Origin: an uncultured Microbacteriaceae bacterium
GTDB taxonomy: Bacteria; Actinomycetota; Actinomycetes; Actinomycetales; Microbacteriaceae
Reading direction: 5' to 3'
NCBI GenBank assembly: GCA_903859205.1
Contig: CAIOLM010000013.1
Location: 35,134 to 99,133, forward strand
DNA length: 64,000 nucleotides
The position numbers and the translations under genes are program-made. Shown here in pieces: positions 27,077 to 36,308 of this stretch. Every line of letters begins with the position of its first letter. Position 1 is the stretch's first letter. The notes under the pieces were generated by a model. The model had not been told where the DNA came from. It did not search any database and saw only the letters and a program-made list of their open reading frames with translations.

Positions 27077-27261
27077 TGTCCTCAGCTTCGACCGAAAAGT
27101 ATTGGTACAACCTCAAGACCGGTGCGGTGGAAAAGGGCATGGTCAGTCCGGGAGTCGATCGCGTTGGTCCGTTTGAGACAGAAGGCGAGGCTTCGAACGC
27201 ACTTAACCTTCTTCGAGAGCGTTCAGCCGCCTGGGACGAAGACGAGCGCGAGAGCGATTAG
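27076..27261 (+). CDS. Small conserved actinobacterial protein (SPOR-like annotation)
   Basis: 61 residues. The pattern [26 protein letters not shown] followed by [20 protein letters not shown] occurs in small proteins that are found beside map in actinobacteria and are sometimes labelled SPOR domain-containing; the aromatic start, the GPF turn and the following helix recur. It is probably cytoplasmic, with no signal peptide. Function unknown. Leaderless start with TACACT 7 nt upstream. It ends 2 nt before the opposing panB stop. Confidence 0.78.
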   Translation: MSSASTEKYWYNLKTGAVEKGMVSPGVDRVGPFETEGEASNALNLLRERSAAWDEDERESD

Positions 27262-27263
27262 CC

Positions 27264-28091
27264 CTAGGCCTCGTCTGTGAACGAGTGCTCGGGGCCTGGG
27301 TAGGCTCCGTTACGAACCTCGTCGCGGAATGATTCAGCGGCCGTTCGCAGCGTCGATGCGAGCTGCGCGTACTGCTTGACGAAACGTGGAACGCGTTCGT
27401 CGCTCATGCCGGCAAAGTCGGTCCACACCAAGAGTTGTCCGCTGCAGTGCGGTCCGGCGCCGACGCTGATCGTAGGAATGGTCAATTCAGCTGTGATGCG
27501 CGCAGCAAGTTCTGCCGGCATGAGTTCCAAAACCACGGCGAAAGCACCGGCCTCCTGGACGGCATGGGCGTCGGCTAAAACTCGCTCGGCCTCAGCGCCC
27601 CGGCCTTGAACAAGGTGACCGCCCAAGCCGTGCTCGCTCTGCGGAGTGAAACCAACGTGACCCATTACGGGAATACCCGACTCGACGATGCGACGAATCT
27701 GGGGCGCACTCCGAACTCCGCCTTCGAGCTTGACGGCGTGGGCGTGGGTCTCTTTCATGAACCGCATGGCAGTACGCAGGGCAAGATCGGGGCCCTCTTC
27801 GTAGGAACCGAAGGGCATGTCTGCGATGACAAGTGCTCGAGAGACGCTGGTCGCGACTGCGCGAGTGAGCGGGATGAGCTCATCCAGACTGACCGGAATC
27901 GTCGAGTCGTAACCGAGCACAACGTTGGCGGCTGAGTCGCCTACGAGCAAGAAGTCAATACCCGCCTCGTCGAAGATTCGGGCGGTCAGCATGTCATAGC
28001 TGGTGAGGCCGACAATCTTGAGTCCGTCGGCCTTTGCCTGCGCAAAGTGACGGGTTCGCACGCGCTTCTTTGCGGCTGCTTCCTGAGTCAT
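27264..28091 (-). CDS. panB: 3-methyl-2-oxobutanoate hydroxymethyltransferase
   Basis: First committed step to pantothenate: transfer of a hydroxymethyl group from methylene-tetrahydrofolate to 2-oxoisovalerate, giving ketopantoate. 275 residues. Family motifs: GLTSYDMLTARIFDEAG, FLLVGDSAANVVLGYDST (metal Asp), IADMPFGSY and AVKLEGG. Own leaderless promoter: TAGACT, 6 nt before the ATG, lies across the nadE stop codon. It shares 2-oxoisovalerate with LeuA elsewhere in the window. Confidence 0.95.
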   Translation of the reverse strand: MTQEAAAKKRVRTRHFAQAKADGLKIVGLTSYDMLTARIFDEAGIDFLLVGDSAANVVLGYDSTIPVSLDELIPLTRAVATSVSRALVIADMPFGSYEEGPDLALRTAMRFMKETHAHAVKLEGGVRSAPQIRRIVESGIPVMGHVGFTPQSEHGLGGHLVQGRGAEAERVLADAHAVQEAGAFAVVLELMPAELAARITAELTIPTISVGAGPHCSGQLLVWTDFAGMSDERVPRFVKQYAQLASTLRTAAESFRDEVRNGAYPGPEHSFTDEA

Positions 28092-28097
28092 GACTTA

Positions 28098-28103
28098 AGT
28101 CTA
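28098..28103 (-). promoter_or_regulatory. -10 element of panB (leaderless)
   Basis: TAGACT on the minus strand, 6 nt before ATG 28091; it begins with the nadE TAG stop. Confidence 0.5.
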
Positions 28104-29831
28104 GGCGCGTGAGGTAATCGGAAGGCGACGGTCGCGTCCAAAGGCCATCTCTGAGATCTTGGGCCCGATGGCACCTTGGCGGCGTTTCCACTCGGCTCGG
28201 TCAACGAGCACGATAACTCGATCGACGGTCTGCGGGTCGAATCCCAGGGAGATTACTTCGTCGCGAGAGCGATTGTGTGTGATGTAGGCGTCGAGAATCG
28301 AATCAAGTACGTCGTACTCGGGCAGGGTGTCCTGGTCAACTTGTCCCGGTCGAAGCTCGGCTGAGGGCGGCTTCGTGATGCTGTTTTCTGGGATGGGCGC
28401 TACAAGTCCGGCCGATTCTGCAATCTCGTTACGCCAGCGAGCCAAGTCCCAGACGAGGGTCTTGGGCACGTCTTTTATGGGCGCGAAGCCACCGACCGAG
28501 TCACCATAGATGGTCGAGTAGCCGACTGCGATTTCTGTCTTATTGCCCGTGGTGAGGACGAGGTGTCCCTCAGCATTGGACAAGCCCATCAAAATGACGC
28601 CGCGCATGCGTGCTTGGAGGTTCTCTGCAGCTACGGCGCTTAGTCCGAGCTGTTCTTCGACTGGTTGAACCATGCCGGCGATGGCCTCGGTACGCAAGTG
28701 CACGCTTAAGCGCTCGGCAAGGTCGTCGGCATCGCTGCGCGAATGGTCAGATGACCACTGGCTCGGCATCGAGACGCCAAATACTCTGTCGGCGCCCAAG
28801 GCATCAACGGCAATGGCGGCACAAACAGCAGAGTCGATTCCTCCGGAAAGTCCAAGGACGACCGAGGGGAATCCATTCTTATTGACGTAGTCCCGAAGTC
28901 CAAGAACAAGCGCGTTCCAGACCTGCTCGCGGCTATCGGGGTTGGGTTCCGAAATGAGGGGAGCTGTCAGTGGAATATGCCTGCGAACGGGGGTTTCGGT
29001 CTCGATAAGTGCGAGATTCTTGATCTGAGCGCGTCGGTCGAGCTGAGCCTCGGGCAGATCCATGTCGACAATCAAGAGGTGCTCCGCGAATCGTGGCGAT
29101 CGGGCGATGAGTCGCCCACCGTTCGAGACGACAAAGCTGTCGCCGTCAAAGACAAGATCGTCCTGTCCGCCTACGAGGTTTACGTACGCAATGTGGGCGT
29201 TCAATTTCTCAGCTTGACGTGCAATGAGGGGCAGGCGCACATCATCTTTATCTCGTTCGAATGGGGACCCGTTGATCACCACGACAAGCCCGGGATGCCC
29301 GGCTGCAAGGTCATCGAGCGGACCATTGTCTTGCCAGACATCCTCACAAATGGCCAGACCGACATCGACGCCAGCAACGTGAACGACGGCCGTACCGGTG
29401 CCGGGAACGAAATTTCGGTACTCATCAAAGACCGAATAGTTCGGCAAGTGGCGCTTGTGATAAACCCCAATAACGCGGCCTTCTTGAAGCACGGCAGCAC
29501 TGTTGTGAGCGATGGCGTGGGGGTTGCCGTCGGCCGGGGCTGCAGAAACCGGGCCACTTGGAAAGCCGACAATGACGGGAATGCTTCCGTGTCCTGCCGA
29601 GGCAATACGCTCGGCCAACGCGTCGACGGCTTCCCGTGAGCGCTTGAGAAAATCCGGGCGGCGAGCGAGATCTTCGATTGGGTAGCCCGTGATAGCCATT
29701 TCAGGAAATGCAACGAGGTCAGCGCCTGCTTCGAAAGCTGAGCGAACATGAGACAGAATCTCGGCGCTGTTCGCCGAAAAGTCACCCAGTCGCGGGTTTG
29801 TCTGGGCTAGCGCAACGCGAAGAACCGGCAT
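28101..29831 (-). CDS. nadE: NAD+ synthase, glutamine-hydrolysing
   Basis: Amidates deamido-NAD+ with ammonia from glutamine. 576 residues, two domains. An N-terminal nitrilase-type glutaminase shows Glu in AFPEMAITGYPIEDL, Lys in GVYHKRHLPNY and Cys in GLAICEDVW. The C-terminal synthase has the P-loop VLGLSGGIDSAVCAAI and VLTTGNKTEIAVGYSTIYGD. ATG 29831 (MPVLRVALAQTNP) is chosen because a TAGGCT -10 sits 7 nt upstream; a longer frame from 29885 would run through the promoter of glnA2. Confidence 0.95.
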   Translation of the reverse strand: MPVLRVALAQTNPRLGDFSANSAEILSHVRSAFEAGADLVAFPEMAITGYPIEDLARRPDFLKRSREAVDALAERIASAGHGSIPVIVGFPSGPVSAAPADGNPHAIAHNSAAVLQEGRVIGVYHKRHLPNYSVFDEYRNFVPGTGTAVVHVAGVDVGLAICEDVWQDNGPLDDLAAGHPGLVVVINGSPFERDKDDVRLPLIARQAEKLNAHIAYVNLVGGQDDLVFDGDSFVVSNGGRLIARSPRFAEHLLIVDMDLPEAQLDRRAQIKNLALIETETPVRRHIPLTAPLISEPNPDSREQVWNALVLGLRDYVNKNGFPSVVLGLSGGIDSAVCAAIAVDALGADRVFGVSMPSQWSSDHSRSDADDLAERLSVHLRTEAIAGMVQPVEEQLGLSAVAAENLQARMRGVILMGLSNAEGHLVLTTGNKTEIAVGYSTIYGDSVGGFAPIKDVPKTLVWDLARWRNEIAESAGLVAPIPENSITKPPSAELRPGQVDQDTLPEYDVLDSILDAYITHNRSRDEVISLGFDPQTVDRVIVLVDRAEWKRRQGAIGPKISEMAFGRDRRLPITSRA

Positions 29832-29837
29832 ATTCAG

Positions 29838-29844
29838 TAGCCTA
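29838..29844. promoter_or_regulatory. Shared symmetric -10 for nadE (-) and glnA2 (+)
   Basis: On the plus strand TAGCCT (29838-29843) serves glnA2; on the minus strand TAGGCT (29844-29839) serves nadE. They overlap by five bases, so one AT-melting site could open for both directions. The nadE start is 7 nt beyond its -10 (leaderless). Confidence 0.45.
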
Positions 29845-29873
29845 GTAGTGACCAACGAGAGGGTTTGAAAACC

Positions 29874-31211
29874 ATGGACAAGCAACAGGATTTTGTACTG
29901 CGCACGATCGAAGAGCGCGGCGTCAAGTTTGTGCGTCTGTGGTTCACCGACGTCGTGGGTACGTTGAAGTCTGTTGCCGTTGCTCCCGCTGAGATTGAGG
30001 GTGCCTTCACCGAGGGCGTTGGCTTTGATGGTTCAGCCATCGAAGGAATGACTCGTTCATACGAGGCAGATGTTCTTGCCCAGCCCGACCCGTCGACATT
30101 CCAGATTCTGCCCTGGCGCGGAGAAATTGATCCGACCGCTCGCATGTTTTGCGACATCGTTACGCCCGACGGACAGCCTGCTATCGCTGACCCGCGAAAC
30201 GTGCTCAAGCGCACCCTCGAGAAAGCCGCAAAAAAGGGCTTCACTTTCTACACCCACCCCGAGATCGAGTTCTACCTGCTCAATAACTCCGACTGGGAAA
30301 ACGGTGGTGCACGCCCTGTCGACGCCGCAGGTTACTTCGATAATGTTCCCGGTGGTACCGCTCACGACTTCCGTCGTCGTGCCGTGCGAATGCTCGAGGA
30401 CATCGGAATTTCGGTTGAGTTCAGTCACCACGAGGCAGGTCCCGGTCAGAACGAGATTGACCTGCGCTATGCAGACGCACTGACCACGGCTGATAACGTC
30501 ATGACCTTCCGCACCGTGATCAAAGAGGTGGCCATGGAACAGGGTGTGTACGCCACGTTCATGCCGAAGCCATTTGCTGAACATCCCGGATCCGGCATGC
30601 ACACGCACCTCTCACTGTTTGAGGGCGACACCAACGCCTTCTTCGAGGCTGGCGCTCAGTACCAGCTGTCGAAGACCGGTCGCCAGTTCATCGCCGGCCT
30701 TCTGCACCACGCTCCCGAGATCACGGCCATCACAAACCAGTACGTGAACTCGTACAAGCGCCTCTGGGGCGGCGACGAAGCACCGAGCTTTGTCACGTGG
30801 GGTCACAATAACCGCTCGGCGCTCATTCGCGTTCCGCTCTACAAGCCGAACAAGAGCCAGAGCGCTCGCATCGAGTACCGTGCCATCGACTCTGCTGCGA
30901 ACCCCTACCTGTCGTACAGCCTCCTGTTGGCAGCTGGACTCAAGGGCATCGAAGAAGGGTACGAGCTTCCCGCTGAGGCTCAAGACAACGTGTGGGAGCT
31001 CACCGACACCGAGCGCAAGGCTTTGGGTTACAAGCCTCTTCCTTCGAGTCTGCACCACGCCATCTCAATCATGGAGGAGAGCGAGCTCGTCGCCGAGACT
31101 CTTGGCGAGAAGACGTTCAACTACGTGCTGCTGAACAAGCAGCGCGAGTGGGATGACTACCGCGCGCAGGTCACACCGTTTGAGCTGCGCAACAACCTCG
31201 AGACGCTCTAA
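29874..31211 (+). CDS. glnA2: Type I glutamine synthetase, GlnA2-like
   Basis: ATP-dependent amidation of glutamate. 445 residues. Motifs: GVGFDGSAIEGM, HHEAGPGQNEIDLRY (metal site), MPKPFAEHPGSGMHTHLS and NNRSALIRVP. The adenylylation loop is altered (NVWELTDTERKAL, with no Tyr in the usual (N/D)LYELPPEE), so GlnE should not modify it; this is typical of the short GlnA2 type. ATG 29874 has GAGAGGG 10 nt upstream. glnE follows after 6 nt. Confidence 0.93.
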   Translation: MDKQQDFVLRTIEERGVKFVRLWFTDVVGTLKSVAVAPAEIEGAFTEGVGFDGSAIEGMTRSYEADVLAQPDPSTFQILPWRGEIDPTARMFCDIVTPDGQPAIADPRNVLKRTLEKAAKKGFTFYTHPEIEFYLLNNSDWENGGARPVDAAGYFDNVPGGTAHDFRRRAVRMLEDIGISVEFSHHEAGPGQNEIDLRYADALTTADNVMTFRTVIKEVAMEQGVYATFMPKPFAEHPGSGMHTHLSLFEGDTNAFFEAGAQYQLSKTGRQFIAGLLHHAPEITAITNQYVNSYKRLWGGDEAPSFVTWGHNNRSALIRVPLYKPNKSQSARIEYRAIDSAANPYLSYSLLLAAGLKGIEEGYELPAEAQDNVWELTDTERKALGYKPLPSSLHHAISIMEESELVAETLGEKTFNYVLLNKQREWDDYRAQVTPFELRNNLETL

Positions 31212-31217
31212 CCGAAC

Positions 31218-34184
31218 GTGTCCGAACAGCTCTCGCTTGCCGCGATTGCTCGAGCTGGTTTTTCTGAGCTCTCTCAGGGTCGAACGAGCGTCGAGCTCCT
31301 AGCCCGGTTAGCGAAGATATCCGACGAAGACGCGGCTCAGTGGTACTCGCACGCGGCCGACCCGTCTCGGGCGGCAGTTGAGTTCGAGCGGCTGCGGGAT
31401 GCGCATCCCAAGTCTGTCGCGCCGTTTCTTGCCGATGAAGACACGTTCGCTCGCTTAATTCGTGTGCTGGGAGGATCTCGTGGCCTCGCGGAGTTTGTTC
31501 AGCGGCATCCTGGTGCCCTCAAGGCGATTGCTCAGCCCGTCCAGCGACTGCTCAGCCAAGAGGAGGCCCGAACCACGTTGTGCTCGGCCGTGAAGGCGAA
31601 AGACGGCGTTGCGGCTCTGACCGGCGATGAGGGTCGAGATGCACTTCGCATTGCCTACCGGGAGCAACTACTTGCCGTCGCGAGCTTCGATTTCGACGCG
31701 CAGAACCCGATTGTCGTCGTCGACGCAGTGGCCGCGGCACTGGCGGACCTTGCCGGTGCTGCCATCGATGCTGCTCTCTGCGTCGCACGCGCAGACCTGG
31801 CTCGTGATTTTTCGCCCGAAGACATAGCCCTTGTTGACTTTGCGGTCATTGGCATGGGTAAGTGCGGTGCTCGTGAACTCAACTACCTCAGTGACGTCGA
31901 CGTGATTTTTGTGGGGCAGTCGCTCGACGAGGAATTGCTCAGCACGGAGCGCGCCCTCACGATTGCTACTCGAATGGCCCAACTGACCACTCGCGGTATC
32001 TTCGAGGTCAGTCGTGAGCCGGGCCTCTGGGAAGTCGATGCCAACCTGCGCCCCGAGGGTAAAGACGGAGCGCTTGTTCGAACGCTTGATTCGCACTTGG
32101 CCTATTACGACCGCTGGGCCAAGAACTGGGAGTTTCAGGCGCTGCTGAAGGCGCGTCCGCTGGCTGGGTCTGCCGCTTTGGGCGAGGCTTACATGGCGGG
32201 GGTTGCACCCAAAGTGTGGTCAAGCGCAGCTCGTCCAGGTTTTGTCGACCAGGTTCAGCGAATGCGCGAGCGAGTCACGCAGAACATCCCCGCCGCCGAA
32301 GTCGATTGGCAAATCAAGCTCGGCCCGGGCGGTCTTCGTGACATTGAATTTACTGTGCAGTTATTGCAGCTTGTGCACGGGCAGGCCGAAGCCTCCGTTC
32401 GTCTTCGCGGCACCATTGAATCACTCGCAGAACTCTCGCAGGCCGGCGTGGTGGGACGGGCCGAGGCCTCAAGTTTCAGCAACGACTATCGATTCCTGCG
32501 CGTACTGGAACACCGCATCCAGCTGCGTGACCTGAGCCGAACGCACCTCATGCCGCAAGACGCGGATGCGCAACGGGCCCTCGCCCGTGCGTCCGGGTTT
32601 GCCCCTACCGACGAAGCGCTGGTTGAGCGTTGGAACGCGGTTAAACGCAGCGTACGGCAGCTCCACGAGCGACTCTTTTATCGACCGCTACTGGCAGCTG
32701 TCGCGAGTCTTCCAGAAGAGGGATTTCACCTGAGCACAGAGCAGGCTCAAGCGCGCCTGGCGGCGATTGGGTTCAAAGACGCAAAAGGTGCTCTCGCTCA
32801 CATCGGCGCTCTCACATCAGGTGTATCTCGCCGAGCAGTTATTCAAAAGGCATTGCTGCCGGTTCTGCTCGAGTGGTTTGCATCCGGAGCTGACCCTGAC
32901 AATGGTTTATTGACGTTCCGGCGGCTCTCAGAGGCACTAGGGGAGTCGCACTGGTATTTGCGCATGCTTCGCGACAGCGTTGCCGCTGCGGAGCGTTTGA
33001 CGCAGATCCTGAGTGGTTCACGCTTCGTTACCGATTTACTTGAACGCATACCCGAGGCCGTGGCCTGGCTTGAAGACAACGATGAGCTCATTCCACGTTC
33101 TCTCGAAGCGTTGAACGCAGAAGCCAACTCGTTGCTTTCTCGCCATGACGATTCAGGCTCGGCCGTTGCGGCGATTCGGGCCATGCGCCGGCGCGAAGTC
33201 TTGCGCTTAGCGATGGCGGGCATTGTGCACGTGGGCTCCATGGCCGAACTTAGCCAGGGCCTCACCGACATCACGACCGCGAGCCTGCGAGCGTTTTTGG
33301 CCGTTGCAGAGCGCGACGAGGTGGCTTCTGTTGAGTTCGCAATCATCGCCATGGGTCGCTACGGCGGCGCGGAACTCGGGTTTGGCAGTGATGCCGACGT
33401 ATTGTTCGTCTATCGGGCAATCGACGACAATCACGAGGGTGCTAGTAAGAGCGCCGAGAGTATTTCGGCCAAATTGATTGAGTACGCCGCGGATGCACGG
33501 CTTGCGCTTGAGCTTGATCTCGACCTTCGTCCCGAGGGCAAGAACGGCCCGAATGTCCGGTCCTTGGACTCATATCGCGCGTACTACGACAGATGGGCGT
33601 TGACCTGGGAAGCGCAAGCCCTGCTTCGCGCAGCACCCGTCGCGGGCTCCACAGACCTTCTTGCAGATTTCATGAGTTTGGCCGACACGGTTCGTTATCA
33701 AGCGGACATGCCCGAGACAGAACTTCGTGAGGTTCGTCGAATTAAGGCGCGTGTCGAGAGTGAACGTTTGCCTCAGGGTGCCGATCCGAGCCGTCACCTC
33801 AAGCTTGGTCGTGGTTCGCTTTCAGACGTCGAATGGACCGTTCAGCTACTTCAGCTGCAGTTCGGCGCCGACCACCCGCAGCTGCGAACGCCGGCAACCC
33901 TTGCCGCACTAGACGCAGCCGCAGACCTCAACCTGATCTCGAGAGAAGACGTTCAGAGGCTTTCGGAAGCGTGGACGCTGACCTCTCGTATTCGATCGGC
34001 CATGACGCTGTGGGCGCAACGCTCGAACGATGTGCTCCCCACCGATATTGCCGACCTCAATGGCGTAGCGCGGTTGCTCGACTATCCGCGCGGGGGAGCT
34101 TCTCAACTTGAAGAGGACTACCTCTCTACCACCCGTCGCGCACGCGCCGTTGTCGAACGTGTCTTCTACGGCATCCAGAAATAG
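31218..34184 (+). CDS. glnE: Bifunctional glutamine synthetase adenylyltransferase/adenylyl-removing enzyme
   Basis: Adds and removes AMP on the regulatory Tyr of GlnA1 in response to nitrogen state. 988 residues with two nucleotidyltransferase units: the N-terminal deadenylylase (LNYLSDVDVIFVG, LGPGGLRDIEFTVQLLQ) and the C-terminal adenylylase (GFGSDADVLFVYRA, DLRPEGKNGPNVRSL, LGRGSLSDVEWTVQLLQ). GTG 31218 lies 6 nt after the glnA2 stop, so they form one operon. Its substrate glnA1 is encoded convergently just downstream. Confidence 0.95.
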   Translation: MSEQLSLAAIARAGFSELSQGRTSVELLARLAKISDEDAAQWYSHAADPSRAAVEFERLRDAHPKSVAPFLADEDTFARLIRVLGGSRGLAEFVQRHPGALKAIAQPVQRLLSQEEARTTLCSAVKAKDGVAALTGDEGRDALRIAYREQLLAVASFDFDAQNPIVVVDAVAAALADLAGAAIDAALCVARADLARDFSPEDIALVDFAVIGMGKCGARELNYLSDVDVIFVGQSLDEELLSTERALTIATRMAQLTTRGIFEVSREPGLWEVDANLRPEGKDGALVRTLDSHLAYYDRWAKNWEFQALLKARPLAGSAALGEAYMAGVAPKVWSSAARPGFVDQVQRMRERVTQNIPAAEVDWQIKLGPGGLRDIEFTVQLLQLVHGQAEASVRLRGTIESLAELSQAGVVGRAEASSFSNDYRFLRVLEHRIQLRDLSRTHLMPQDADAQRALARASGFAPTDEALVERWNAVKRSVRQLHERLFYRPLLAAVASLPEEGFHLSTEQAQARLAAIGFKDAKGALAHIGALTSGVSRRAVIQKALLPVLLEWFASGADPDNGLLTFRRLSEALGESHWYLRMLRDSVAAAERLTQILSGSRFVTDLLERIPEAVAWLEDNDELIPRSLEALNAEANSLLSRHDDSGSAVAAIRAMRRREVLRLAMAGIVHVGSMAELSQGLTDITTASLRAFLAVAERDEVASVEFAIIAMGRYGGAELGFGSDADVLFVYRAIDDNHEGASKSAESISAKLIEYAADARLALELDLDLRPEGKNGPNVRSLDSYRAYYDRWALTWEAQALLRAAPVAGSTDLLADFMSLADTVRYQADMPETELREVRRIKARVESERLPQGADPSRHLKLGRGSLSDVEWTVQLLQLQFGADHPQLRTPATLAALDAAADLNLISREDVQRLSEAWTLTSRIRSAMTLWAQRSNDVLPTDIADLNGVARLLDYPRGGASQLEEDYLSTTRRARAVVERVFYGIQK

Positions 34185-34186
34185 CA

Positions 34187-34218
34187 AAGCGGCCGCCCCC
34201 ATGAGGAGACGGCCGCTT
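34187..34218. terminator. Bidirectional terminator-like hairpin between glnE and glnA1
   Basis: A 9-bp perfect stem AAGCGGCCG (34187-34195) with CGGCCGCTT (34210-34218), loop 14 nt, in the 49-nt gap between two convergent genes. There is no long U-run in either direction, but place and strength fit a terminator. Confidence 0.6.
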
Positions 34219-34233
34219 GGATAGCAGTGTCGA

Positions 34234-35658
34234 CTAGACGCCGAAGTACAGCTCGTACTCGAACGGGTGCGGACGCTGAGCGAGGGGCTTGATTTCAGCC
34301 GAGCGCTTGTAGTCGATCCAGTTCTCGATGAGGTCCTTCGTGAACACGTTTCCTGCGAGCAGGAATTCGTGGTCGTTCTCGAGAGCAACGAGTGCCTCTT
34401 CGAGCGAAGCCGGAACCTGAGGAATGTTCTTTGCTTCCTCGGGGGGAAGCTCGTACAGGTCCTTGTCTACGGGCTCGTGCGGCTCGATGCGGTTCTTGAT
34501 TCCGTCGAGACCAGCCATCATCTGAGCAGCGAATGCCAGGTAGGGGTTCGAAGCGGCGTCAGGAGCGCGGAACTCGATGCGCTTTGCCTTGGGGTTGGTG
34601 CCGGTAATCGGGATGCGAATGGCAGCCGAGCGGTTACCAGCCGAGTAAACCAGGTTAACCGGAGCCTCGAAGCCAGGAACGAGACGGTGGAATGAGTTCA
34701 CCGAAGGGTTCGTGAAGGCAATCACAGCCGCAGCGTGCTTGAGCAGACCACCGATGTACCAACGGGCGATGTCCGAGAGACCGCCGTAGCCGTTCTCGTC
34801 GTAGAACAGCGGCTTGCCGTCGTTCCAGAGCGACTGGTGGGTGTGCATACCCGAGCCGTTGTCACCGAACAGAGGCTTCGGCATGAATGTGGCAACCTTG
34901 CCCCACTCGTTGGCGGTGTTCTTGACGATGTACTTGAACTTCAGGATGTCGTCAGCGGCGTGAACCATGGTGTCGAAGCGGTAGTTAATCTCGCACTGAC
35001 CGGCGGTTCCCACCTCGTGGTGGCTGCGCTCGAGGATGAGGCCGGCAGCCTCAAGCTTCAGGCAGATGTCGTCACGAAGGTCGGCAAGCTTGTCGACGGG
35101 CGAAACGGGGAAGTAGCCACCCTTGTAGGGGGTCTTGTTGGCGAGGTTTCCGCCCTCTTCCTTGCGTCCGGTGTTCCAGGCACCCTCTTCGGAGTCAACC
35201 GAGTAGAAGCTCGTGTGCTGGTTCACTTCGTAGCGAACGTCATCGAAGATGAAGAACTCTGCCTCGGGAGCGAAGAACGCAGTGTCAGCGATGCCGGTCG
35301 ACGCGAGGTACTTCTCGGCCTTCTTGGCAACCTGACGCGGGTCGCGGTGGTAGATCTCACCGTTGCGCGGGTTGTAGATGTCGAAAATCATGATGAGCGT
35401 GCGCTCGGTGCGGAATTCATCAATGTACGCGGTGGTGACATCAGGGATGAGCTGGAGGTCCGACTCGTGAATGTCAGCGAAGCCACGGATGGACGAGCCG
35501 TCGAACAGCTGGCCAACAGTGAAGAACTCTTCGTCAACGGTCGATGCCGGGATGTTGAAGTGCTGCTGCACGCCGGGAAGGTCGGTGAAGCGGATGTCAA
35601 GGAACTTTACGTCAGTGTCCTTGATGAACTTCAGCACCTCAGAGGAATCTTTAAACAT
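34234..35658 (-). CDS. glnA: Glutamine synthetase type I (GlnA1, adenylylatable)
   Basis: Main ammonium-assimilating enzyme. 474 residues. Active-site motifs: [47 protein letters not shown] and NRSAAIRIP. The regulatory Tyr (about residue 402) is present in [13 protein letters not shown], so GlnE encoded next door can adenylylate it. The start ATG 35658 ([12 protein letters not shown]) has GGAG 10 nt upstream. The 5' leader holds a small hairpin (35691-35710). No nitrogen-regulator box could be identified with confidence. Confidence 0.96.
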   Translation of the reverse strand: MFKDSSEVLKFIKDTDVKFLDIRFTDLPGVQQHFNIPASTVDEEFFTVGQLFDGSSIRGFADIHESDLQLIPDVTTAYIDEFRTERTLIMIFDIYNPRNGEIYHRDPRQVAKKAEKYLASTGIADTAFFAPEAEFFIFDDVRYEVNQHTSFYSVDSEEGAWNTGRKEEGGNLANKTPYKGGYFPVSPVDKLADLRDDICLKLEAAGLILERSHHEVGTAGQCEINYRFDTMVHAADDILKFKYIVKNTANEWGKVATFMPKPLFGDNGSGMHTHQSLWNDGKPLFYDENGYGGLSDIARWYIGGLLKHAAAVIAFTNPSVNSFHRLVPGFEAPVNLVYSAGNRSAAIRIPITGTNPKAKRIEFRAPDAASNPYLAFAAQMMAGLDGIKNRIEPHEPVDKDLYELPPEEAKNIPQVPASLEEALVALENDHEFLLAGNVFTKDLIENWIDYKRSAEIKPLAQRPHPFEYELYFGV

Positions 35659-35690
35659 GCCTGAATATCTCCAAAAGCGATGGATGGAAG

Positions 35691-35710
35691 AGGTTCTCAA
35701 AGAAGAACCT
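35691..35710 (-). promoter_or_regulatory. Hairpin in the glnA1 leader
   Basis: A 7-bp perfect inverted repeat, AGGTTCT/AGAACCT with a 6-nt loop, about 35 nt upstream of the glnA1 start. It could be a leader structure or an operator. Confidence 0.3.
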
Positions 35711-35813
35711 TTAGAAATCTATGGCGCGGGCATAACGCACCCGTGACACAAATGTTTCTTCTATGTTACGGCTCTCTGGTTCTTGGTAAAAATCCCTTTT
35801 CCGCTTAGCGATT

Positions 35814-35819
35814 TAGACT
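35814..35819 (+). promoter_or_regulatory. -10 element of the RDD gene (leaderless)
   Basis: TAGACT 6 nt before ATG 35826. Confidence 0.5.
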
Positions 35820-35825
35820 CGTCAC

Positions 35826-36281
35826 ATGGCCAATAATTCCCGCGCATCTGCTCCCGGATCATCGCAACCAAGCAAGTTTCCCGGTGAACGTCTGGGTCTT
35901 CCGGCACAAGGTCCGCGGTCGGTTGGGCGCGTGGGTCGGCGCATTCTGGCTTTGATCATCGATTGGTTGATTGCGACGTTACTGACGAACGCACTCACAG
36001 GGTCGTGGGATGCCGCGGTTAACGCGCGACCCCTTCATCAGCTCGCGACCTATGGAGTCTGGGTGGGACTCATGATTGTCGTGGTCCCCATTCTTGGCGG
36101 CACGCTCGGACACCGACTTACCGGGCTAGCAGTGGCCCCGCTTGGTGGCGGATGGCCTGGCGTCTGGCGCCCGCTCGTTCGTGCGCTGCTCTTGGCGCTT
36201 GTTATTCCTGCTCTCGTCTGGGACTCAGACCAGCGCGGTTTTCACGACAAGGCCTCTGGAACAGTTCTGCTGCGCAGCTAA
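35826..36281 (+). CDS. RDD family membrane protein
   Basis: 151 residues. The RDD-type features are an Arg in GRVGRRILALIIDWLIA at the first membrane helix, a second helix (LATYGVWVGLMIVVVPILGG) and LGHRLTGLAVAPL; the closing DQRGFHDKASGTVLLR matches the family's WHDxxAGTVVV end. Three hydrophobic segments are visible. Function of the family is mostly unknown (some transport roles reported). Leaderless promoter; convergent with DUF4191 27 nt away and divergent from glnA1. Confidence 0.88.
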   Translation: MANNSRASAPGSSQPSKFPGERLGLPAQGPRSVGRVGRRILALIIDWLIATLLTNALTGSWDAAVNARPLHQLATYGVWVGLMIVVVPILGGTLGHRLTGLAVAPLGGGWPGVWRPLVRALLLALVIPALVWDSDQRGFHDKASGTVLLRS

Positions 36282-36308
36282 TCGCTTCCTGGCAGTGTCA
36301 TGAGGTGA

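Noticed and set aside
34735..35664. 309-codon open frame on the plus strand over glnA1
   Set aside because: Antisense to a clear glutamine synthetase; Val/Leu/Glu-rich shadow translation without domain features.
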